Below, one piece after another: positions 1 through 5,109 of a DNA stretch of 5,109 nucleotides (position 1 is its first letter; every line of letters starts with the position of its first letter). The stretch comes from Phycisphaerae bacterium (GTDB taxonomy: Bacteria > Planctomycetota > Phycisphaerae > JAJVII01). The position numbers and the translations under genes were made by a program. Where the stretch lies: NCBI GenBank assembly GCA_028706835.1, contig JAQTVL010000357.1, positions 1 through 5,109 on the forward strand. Direction: 5' to 3'. Below the pieces are notes generated by a model. The model was not told the origin of the DNA and did not search any database. It saw only the letters and a list, made by a program, of their open reading frames with translations.

Positions 1-3000
1 CAACGGCGTGGCCGCCACCACCACCATCAACACCACAACGTCGACGATCACCGGCGCGACCGGCGCCGCGGGGGCCGTTTCGGTCACCTACGGCACCATC
101 GAGCACCTCGTGGTCAACACGGCAGCGAGCACAACGCTGGCGTTCACCGGCTCAAGCCTGTACCAGGTTACCCCGGGGGCCGCCCTCGACGCCGGGCAGG
201 TTATCGCCGGCACGCTGCCTGTCGATTTTCTTGGCTTGGGCAGCGGCGAGACGCTGAGCCTGACCGGGACGGCCGGCAGCGATACGATCACGGTGAACGG
301 CACGGCGGTCAACGACACGATCAGCGTGGCTGCGTCGAGCAACGTAACCCTCGCCGGGCGAGCGGTCATCGACCCGACGAGCATCGAGAGCCTGGCGATC
401 AATGGCCTGGCCGGCGACGACCAGATCAACGTCACCGGCGGGCACGCCTACAGCGGCGGGGTCACGGTCGAGGGCGGGGGGCCATCCGCCAGTGACGTGC
501 TCTACCTCACCGGAGCTGCGGCAACGGTCGAAACAGTGGCGGTCGCCCCGAGCGGCTCGAACAACACCCAGCAGACGGTAACGGGGCTGACCGGCGGCAC
601 GCTGACGGTCAGCGGAGTGGAAACAATTCGCTACACCGGCGCCGGCGCCGACGACACGCTGACAGTCGCGTTGGGCGCGGGCGACGACACCGCCGTGCTC
701 CAGGGCGGGACGTTCGCCGGCGACGTGGTGGAATCGTCCAGCCTGCCGAACGTTGAGTTCACCGGCGTGGCGACGTTTGTGCTGGATACGGTGGAAGGCA
801 ATGACGTGGTCACCGTGCGTCCGCAGTATCTCGTGGGCGCGACCGCGGCCAACTACCAGACGACCGCCAGTTCGAGCGCCCGGTATACCCTGGTCGTTGA
901 CGGCGTGGAGGGCGGCAGCGACAGCTTTACGGTCACCAACCCGGCCGGAGCGCCCACGGTGGCTGTGGCTCTCGGAGGGCGGACCGTCACGGCGATCTCC
1001 GCGGCGGGTCTGAACCGGCTGGTAATCGCGGGCCTGGGCGGCGACGACTCGGCCTCGATTAACGTCGACACGGCTACCAGCGACGTGATTCCCGTTCCGA
1101 TCACGTTCGACGGCGGGGCCGGGGCTGACACGCTGATCGTCGGCGGCTCGCCGACCACCGCCGTCGATGAGGTCATCCAGACCATCGGCGCCAACCCCGG
1201 CGACGGTCGACTGCTCTACCAGAGCGCGGCTGACGCCGCCCTGATGATCATCGACTACGCCAACCTCGAGCCGGTGGTGGATTCGGTTGCGGCCACCACA
1301 CTGACCGTGGTCGGCACAAACGGGAACAACGCGATCAACTACTCCGAGGGCACCGCCGACACGACCGGCATCGTCTCGGTCGACGGCAACGAGGTCATCG
1401 CATTCTCCAACAAGACCAACCTGGTGCTTGACGGGCAGGCTGGTGACGACACGATCCACCTGAACAACCCGAGCACGCCGGACGGTCTGGCCAGCATCAC
1501 CGTCAACGGCGGCGACCCAACCGCCAGCGATACGCTCATCGTTAACGGCACGGCGGCGACGACTACGGTTGCCACCGCGACCACCAGCATCACAGGCGCC
1601 GGCCCGGTTGCCATCACCTACGCCGCGATCGAGCACCTGACCGTGAACGCCGGCGCCAGCACCACGCTGGCGGTAACCGGCTCAGCCAGTTACATCGTCA
1701 CCCCGGGCGTGGCAGCTGACGCCGGCGAGGTGCAGACGGCCGCGATCCCGATCGCGTTCGTCGGCCTGGGCAGCGGAGAAACGCTGTCGCTGGCGGGCGT
1801 GGGCGGGGCCGACAGCATCACGCTGAACGGGGCCGCCGGCAACGACATCTTCACGGTCGCGGCCACCACCGGCAACGCCACGGTCACCGGCCGGGCAACC
1901 GTCGCCCCGACTGGCATCGAAGCTCTGACGCTCAACGGCCAGGACGGCGACGACACGTTCACCGTGACCGGCCCGCAGTCGTACACGACGATCAACCTGG
2001 TCGGCGGCGACCCGTCCGGGTCGGACGTAGCCACGGTCGCGGGCGACGCCTCAGCCGCCCTGACCGTCACGTTGGGCATCGCAACCCCAACGGCAACGGG
2101 CGGCGGACTGGGCGCGATCAACCTGTCCGGCATCGAGACCGTCAACGCCTCCAACGGCGCGGCCGCCATCAACATTGACGGCGGAACCGGTCCCGATTCC
2201 TTCGTCGTCACGCCGACCGGCGCGAACACCGCGACCGTGCAGGCCAACGGCGCCAGCCCGGTCGTCAACACGACCAACACAGGCGCCCTGCTCATTCAGG
2301 CGGCCGGCGGCGGCAGCAATTCGCTGACGGTCAACGCCACCGGCGCGGTTGACACCATCGACGCGGACATCAGTGCCGCGACCATCAATACCGGGTTGAA
2401 GGTCGTCACCTACACGGCGGCGAACATTGACGCCGTGACGGTGAACAGCCTGGCCGGCGCGGACGCGATCACCGTGACGCCCGGCGCCGAGCCGTTGTTC
2501 GTGGATGGGGGCGATCCGATCGGCGTGTTACCCGGCGACCAGTTGACTGTGGTGGCTACTGGCGGGACGGTCACATACGCGGCCGGTCCGGAGACGGACC
2601 AGGGAGGCATCAATGTCGGAGCGAACGGCACGGTCAGTTGGGACAATATCGAGACGGTAAACGTGTCCGGCCCAAGCTCGGTGCTCGTCACCGGGACCAA
2701 CGGCGACGATGACATCACTGTTATCGCCCGCGACGACTCGACCCATTCGGTCCTGGCCACAGCGACCCCCGGCGAGCAGGATTTCACCGTTTCGGTCAAC
2801 CAGGGTCAGGAGGTCCTGTTCATCGATGCCCCCACGCTCTACATCGATGCGCTGGCCGGCGATGACGACATCAATGTTCGCGCCCCCGCCCCGAACGGGG
2901 CCGACTGGAACGTCGATCTGTTCGTCGCCGGCGGGGTCCCCGGCGCCAGCGACAAACTCGTATTCGAGACGCCTGGAGTCAACACGGTCGCCTTCACGCC

Positions 3001-5109
3001 CACCGGCGCCGATACCGGCACAATTCTGCTCGATCAGCCGACCAATGACTCGACGTTCACCCTCGGCGCCTTCACCGTGGGTTCCTACATCTCCTCGCCA
3101 GGCGGGATTGAGCGAGTCGTCTACGACGCCCGCTCGACCGCTGACACTCTGACCGTCAACGGCGCTGCCGTCGTCAACGACACGTTCGTCGTCACCGCGG
3201 GTGACACCATCGGCTCGGGCAGCGTTCGCGTCAACGCCTTCCTGGCGCTGGACTTTACGGCCTTGTCGAGCGGCTCGACGCTCACGATGGCCGGCAACAC
3301 CGGCACGGATACGCTTGTTTACGAGGCAGCCGCCACGAACGACACCTTCGCCGTCGCCGCCACAACGGGCGCGGTAACGCTGGCCAACCAGGCCGGCACA
3401 CATGTCGTCCTTACCCAATCCGGCGTAGAAGCCCTGCGACTGGTTGGTTTGGCCGGCGACGACACGTTCACCGTGAACGGCGGCCACCCGTACAGCGGCG
3501 GGATCACGGTCGAGGGCGGGGATCCGTCGGCCAGCGACGTGCTGTATCTGACGGGTGCGGCGGGCGCGACGGCTGAGACGGTGGCGATCGCCCCGAGCGC
3601 ATCGAACAACACGATGCAGACGATCACCGGGCTGACCGGCGGCACGCTGACGGTCAGCGGCGTCGAGGTCATCCGCTACACCGGCGCCGACACCGACGAT
3701 ACCCTGACGGTAGGCCTTGGCGATGGCAGCAACGTCGCTCGCGTCGAAGGCGCGGGGCTGAGCGTCGACCGGGTGGTTTCGGACAGCCTGCCGGTCGTCG
3801 AGTTCACCGGACTGGACGGCTTTACCCTGGCCGGCGGCTTGGGCGGGGCGGACACCCTCACCTTCGCCATCCGGGCCCTGGGCGGGGCGACCGCGGCCAA
3901 CTACCGCGTCGGGACCAACACCGCCGGCACGGTGGTGATCGAGGGCGACGGCGAGAACGACGCCTTGACTGCGGTCGATGCGTTGGGCGGCGGCTTCGCC
4001 GTGAGCGACACGTTCGGGCACACAGTAACCGGCAACACCGTGCCGGCTCAGCTCGTGGTGAACACCCTGGGCGGCGATGACACGTTGACGGTGGACGTGA
4101 CCGCCGGTTTCGTTGTTCCGCCGGTCACCTTCGACGGCGGGGCGGGAATCGACCGACTCGTCGTCTCCGGCACGCCGGTTTCCGCGGTCGACGAACTCAT
4201 CCAGACCGTGGGCGCCAACCCCGGCGACGGCCGGCTGCTATATCAGGACGGCGCCAACGCCACCCTGATGACCATCGACTATGCGAACCTCGAACCGGTG
4301 ATTGACTCGGTGACGGCCACGACGCTGACGGTGGTCGGCACGAACGGCAACAACGCGATCAATTACTCCGAGGGCACGGCGGACACGACCGGCATCGTCG
4401 CGGTTGACGGCAACGAGACGATCGAGTTCTCCAACAAGACCAACCTGGTGATCGACGCCCAGGCGGGCGATGACACGATCCACCTGAACAACCCGAGCAC
4501 GCCGGACGGCCTGGCCAGCATCACGGTCAACGGCGGCGACCCGACCGCCAGCGACACGCTGATCGTCAACGCCACGGCAGCGACGGTAACGGTGGCGCAG
4601 TCCACGCGCATTATCACCGGCGCCGGGCCGGTATCCATTACGTACGGCACGGACATCGAAGACCTGACGGTGGTCGGCGGCACGGCCATGACCAACCTGA
4701 CCATCACCGGCTCGACCGGCTACGAGTACACGCCGGCGGCGGCGACCGATGGCGGCACCGTGTTGACCGACACGATCCCGGTAACGTTCACCGGCCTGGG
4801 TTCCGGCGAGACGCTGGGCCTGACCGGGACGGCCGGCAGCGATACGATCATCGTGAACGGCACAGCCAACAACGACACGATCAGCGTGGCTGCGTCGAGC
4901 AACGTAACGTTCGCCGGGCGGGTGGTCATCGACCCGACGAGCATCGAGAACCTGGTAATCAACAGTTTGGCCGGCGACGACCAGATCAACGTCACCGGCG
5001 GTCACGCCTACAGCGGCGGGATCACGGTCGAGGGCGGGGATCCGTCGGCCAGCGACGTGCTGTATCTGACGGGTGCGGCGGGCGCGACGGCTGAGACGGT
5101 GGCGATCGC
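1..5109 (+). CDS. Internal fragment of a giant beta-strand-repeat secreted/surface protein (partial at both ends)
   Basis: One frame, with its first whole codon at base 2, is open for 1702 codons to the right edge, with no stop and no visible start. The product is low-complexity but not random: T/V/G/A/D/N-rich, alternating hydrophobic and polar residues, with turns such as GLAGDD and GGDPSASD. By hand count it has about 173 acidic and 27 basic residues, no Cys, 2 Trp and 5 Met. Three exact matches to the RTX nonapeptide consensus GGxGxDxUx occur (codons at 1112, 2180 and 4136), but they are isolated rather than tandem, so this is not a canonical RTX beta-roll. Most of the length consists of super-units of about 507 aa. 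Homologous copies differ mostly by synonymous changes and by indels that are multiples of three, which supports this frame as the translated one. A role as an extracellular adhesin, matrix or calcium-binding surface protein is inferred. Signal peptide, anchor and secretion domains would lie outside the window. No named family is recognised with certainty; an automatic pipeline would probably call it a beta-strand repeat-containing or calcium-binding protein. Confidence 0.93.
2..436 (+). repeat. Tail of super-unit 0 (residues 1-145 of the fragment)
   Basis: This is the C-terminal third of a super-unit whose beginning lies to the left of the window. Its order of elements is an ITGA..VSVTYGTIEHL strand, a TTLAFTGS segment, a LGSGETLSLTG segment, two xDTIxV turns (AGSDTITV, VNDTISV), then IDPTSIESL and GLAGDDQINV. 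The same order ends unit 1 (about 1547-1969) and unit 3 (about 4571-4996). The match to the end of unit 3 is strongest, at a constant offset of 4560 bases from about position 120 onward. Two [IV]-E-x-L signatures are present, at 98 and 383. Confidence 0.85.
242..481 (+). repeat. Long direct repeat 1, copy a (about 90% identical to 4802-5041)
   Basis: An 80-codon stretch from SGETLSLTG through GLAGDDQINV to GGVTVEGGG. A base-by-base hand comparison with 4802-5041 gives 24 differences in 240 positions and no gap, at a constant offset of 4560 bases. Confidence 0.9.
1112..1138 (+). other. RTX-like calcium-binding nonapeptide in super-unit 1
   Basis: The nonapeptide GGAGADTLI fits the consensus GGxGxDxUx exactly (U is a large hydrophobic residue) and is preceded by TFD. 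In the RTX family such sites bind calcium in parallel beta-rolls when tandemly repeated. Here there is one site, so calcium binding is only an inference. Confidence 0.55.
1301..1546 (+). repeat. Long direct repeat 2, copy a (about 89% identical to 4325-4570)
   Basis: An 82-codon stretch with VVGTNGNNAINYSEG, SNKTNL, AGDDTIHLNNPSTPDG and GGDPTASDTLIVN. Hand comparison with 4325-4570 gives 26 base differences in 246. Of the 21 codons that differ, 16 are synonymous and 5 change the residue, so 77 of 82 residues are identical. Confidence 0.9.
1970..3478 (+). repeat. Super-unit 2 of the array, strongly diverged (503 aa)
   Basis: Residues 657-1159. The register is set by the segment GPQSYTT...GGDPSGSD, which takes the place of GGHAYSGG...GGDPSASD in units 1 and 3. 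The length is within 8 residues of its neighbours, but most of the sequence is different. The second half still follows the usual grammar: VTGTNGDDDITV (compare VVGTNGNNAINY in unit 1), LAGDDDINV (compare QAGDDTIHL), GGVPGASDKLVF (compare GGDPTASDTLIV), then TADTLTVNG, VNDTFVV and finally VEALRLVGLAGDDTFTV. It carries both Trp residues of the window and one RTX-like site, GGTGPDSFV (2180-2206). The register in the first half rests on spacing and motifs, not on close identity. Confidence 0.68.
2180..2206 (+). other. RTX-like calcium-binding nonapeptide in super-unit 2
   Basis: The nonapeptide GGTGPDSFV fits GGxGxDxUx with Phe at the hydrophobic position and is preceded by NID. It is isolated and not followed by a second nonapeptide. 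Confidence 0.45.
3491..3591 (+). repeat. Perfect 101-bp direct repeat, copy a
   Basis: Identical base for base to 5009-5109. It encodes YSGGITVEGGDPSASD, VLYLTGAAG and ATAETVAI near the start of super-unit 3. The codon just before it differs between the copies (CCG Pro here, GCC Ala at 5006), which fixes the left boundary. The right boundary is unknown because the second copy reaches the window edge. Confidence 0.95.
4136..4162 (+). other. RTX-like calcium-binding nonapeptide in super-unit 3
   Basis: The nonapeptide GGAGIDRLV is the positional equivalent of GGAGADTLI in unit 1, also preceded by TFD. The metal-ligand Gly and Asp positions are kept while the variable positions have changed, as expected if the turn is functionally constrained. 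Confidence 0.5.
4325..4570 (+). repeat. Long direct repeat 2, copy b
   Basis: Partner of 1301-1546 at a constant offset of 3024 bases, in super-unit 3. It is the best conserved protein segment of the array. The asparagine-rich GTNGNNAINYSEG and the HLNNPSTPDG loop are unchanged. Confidence 0.9.
4802..5041 (+). repeat. Long direct repeat 1, copy b
   Basis: Partner of 242-481. It spans the end of super-unit 3 and the first 15 codons of unit 4. It carries SGETLGLTG, AGSDTIIV, NNDTISV, IDPTSIENL, LAGDDQINV and GGHAYSGG. Beyond its right edge, similarity to the copy-a side falls abruptly and similarity to the start of unit 3 takes over. Confidence 0.9.
4997..5109 (+). repeat. Start of super-unit 4, cut by the window edge
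   Basis: The motif GGHAYSGGITVEGGDPSASD restarts exactly where a fourth unit is expected, 1518 bases after unit 3 begins. Only 37 codons are visible. All bases from 5009 to the edge are identical to 3491-3591, so the array evidently continues to the right. Confidence 0.88.
5009..5109 (+). repeat. Perfect 101-bp direct repeat, copy b (runs off the window)
   Basis: Identical to 3491-3591, including all wobble positions. The matching segment in unit 1 (449-541) is clearly diverged at synonymous sites over its second half. Confidence 0.95.

Larger units (their letters stand above)
437..1969 (+). repeat. Super-unit 1 of the array (511 aa)
   Basis: Residues 146-656. The unit opens with GGHAYSGG, followed by GGGPSASDVLYLTG (473 on), TGLTGGTLTVSGVE and an IRYTG strand. 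It then contains a GLGGDDS turn and the RTX-like GGAGADTLI (1112-1138), followed by ANPGDGRLLYQ, DYANLEPVVDSV, VVGTNGNNAINYSEG, SNKTNLVLD, AGDDTIHLNNPSTPDG and GGDPTASDTLIVN. It closes with the ITYAAIEHL, LGSGETLSL and IEALTLNGQDGDDTFTV tail. It aligns with unit 3 through nearly its whole length. The offset is 3042 bases at the start, 3045 after a one-codon indel, and 3024 in the second half, so all net indels are multiples of three. Confidence 0.88.
3479..4996 (+). repeat. Super-unit 3 of the array (506 aa)
   Basis: Residues 1160-1665. The unit opens with GGHPYSGGITVEGGDPSASD and follows the same order as unit 1: TGLTGGTLTVSGVEV, IRYTG, then the RTX-like GGAGIDRLV (4136-4162), ANPGDGRLLYQ, NLEPVIDSV, VVGTNGNNAINYSEG, SNKTNLVID, AGDDTIHLNNPSTPDG and GGDPTASDTLIVN. 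The tail ITYGTDIEDL...LGSGETLGL...IENLVINSLAGDDQINV follows. The middle third (about 3680-4120) is the least conserved part relative to unit 1, where only the turns and strand spacing are kept. The second third is about 89% identical to unit 1 in DNA. Confidence 0.88.

Noticed and set aside
753..1013. Plus-strand open frame of 86 codons in another register
   Set aside because: It lies wholly within the main frame and shows out-of-frame composition (W, R, P, S). There is no sign that it is translated.
152..1636. Long open frame on the minus strand (about 494 codons), rich in R, V, D, G, H
   Set aside because: It is codon-aligned antisense to the real gene. In that register a stop needs a sense TTA, CTA or TCA codon, and these are rare in this GC-rich gene. 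It ends exactly at a sense TCA Ser codon at 152. Its composition and repeats simply mirror the sense repeats.
1690..2295. Minus-strand open frame with apparent hydrophobic segments (V/A/P/S/T-rich, 201 codons)
   Set aside because: The hydrophobic look comes from reading GNC/ACG-rich repeat DNA in reverse. Similar short shadows recur across all units (88-435, 3319-3672, 4363-4707) and none is conserved beyond what the sense repeat dictates.
2709..3152. Plus-strand open frame in another register (147 codons), rich in R, S, P, T
   Set aside because: It overlaps the continuous main frame fully, has the biased composition typical of an out-of-frame reading of GC-rich DNA, and has no related frame in the other repeat units.
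2528..4021. Second long open frame on the minus strand (about 497 codons)
   Set aside because: Same explanation: it is codon-aligned antisense and stops at the sense TTA Leu codon at 2528. Substitutions between repeat copies fall at the sense frame's wobble positions, not at those expected if this strand were coding.
4238..5005. Minus-strand open frame of about 255 codons
   Set aside because: Codon-aligned antisense shadow that ends at the sense CTA Leu codon at 4238. It resembles the shadow at 152-1636 only because the sense units are repeats.
437..5109. CRISPR array or other noncoding repeat array
   Set aside because: Repeats are about 1.5 kb units with 3-base-multiple indels and synonymous divergence. 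There are no short identical repeats with unique spacers.
3491..5109. Insertion sequence or transposon flanked by the 101-bp direct repeat
   Set aside because: The DNA between the copies is continuous, in-frame repeat-protein sequence homologous to unit 1. It has no transposase and no terminal inverted repeats.

Overview
The window lies entirely inside one very large protein-coding gene on the + strand. Reading from base 2 (base 1 is the last base of a cut codon), 1702 consecutive codons run to the right edge with no stop, and neither a start region nor a 3' end is visible. The gene is therefore longer than 5.1 kb on both sides. I see no second gene, RNA gene, promoter, terminator, CRISPR array or mobile element.

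The encoded protein is a repeat-built, beta-strand-rich, acidic polypeptide. A hand count gives about 173 Asp/Glu against about 27 Lys/Arg, no cysteine and only 5 Met. It is made of short hydrophobic/polar alternating strands separated by G/N/D turns. The turns are GDDT- and GGDPxASD-type, with a few isolated matches to the RTX calcium-binding consensus GGxGxDxUx. This suggests an extracellular, probably calcium-binding, adhesin- or matrix-like giant protein. No domain with a known enzymatic function is visible.

Layout: the protein is organised in super-units of about 507 residues (about 1.52 kb). In order there is the tail of one unit (2-436), unit 1 (437-1969, 511 aa), unit 2 (1970-3478, 503 aa), unit 3 (3479-4996, 506 aa) and the first 37 codons of unit 4 (4997-5109). 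Units 1 and 3 are close relatives, with long stretches near 89-90% identical in DNA. Unit 2 keeps the same length and motif grammar but has diverged strongly. The start of unit 4 contains a 101-bp perfect copy of unit 3 that runs off the window, while the sequence just before it resembles the tail upstream of unit 1. That is a mosaic consistent with recombination between copies. Each super-unit holds smaller modules marked by a recurring [IV]-E-x-[LIV] signature and by GG-x-x-x-x-(S)D turns.

Organism: the sequence is GC-rich with third codon positions overwhelmingly G or C. Giant proteins of this GDD/GGDP beta-repeat style are familiar from Planctomycetes-like and other large-genome environmental bacteria. 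This placement is inferred from style alone and is tentative.
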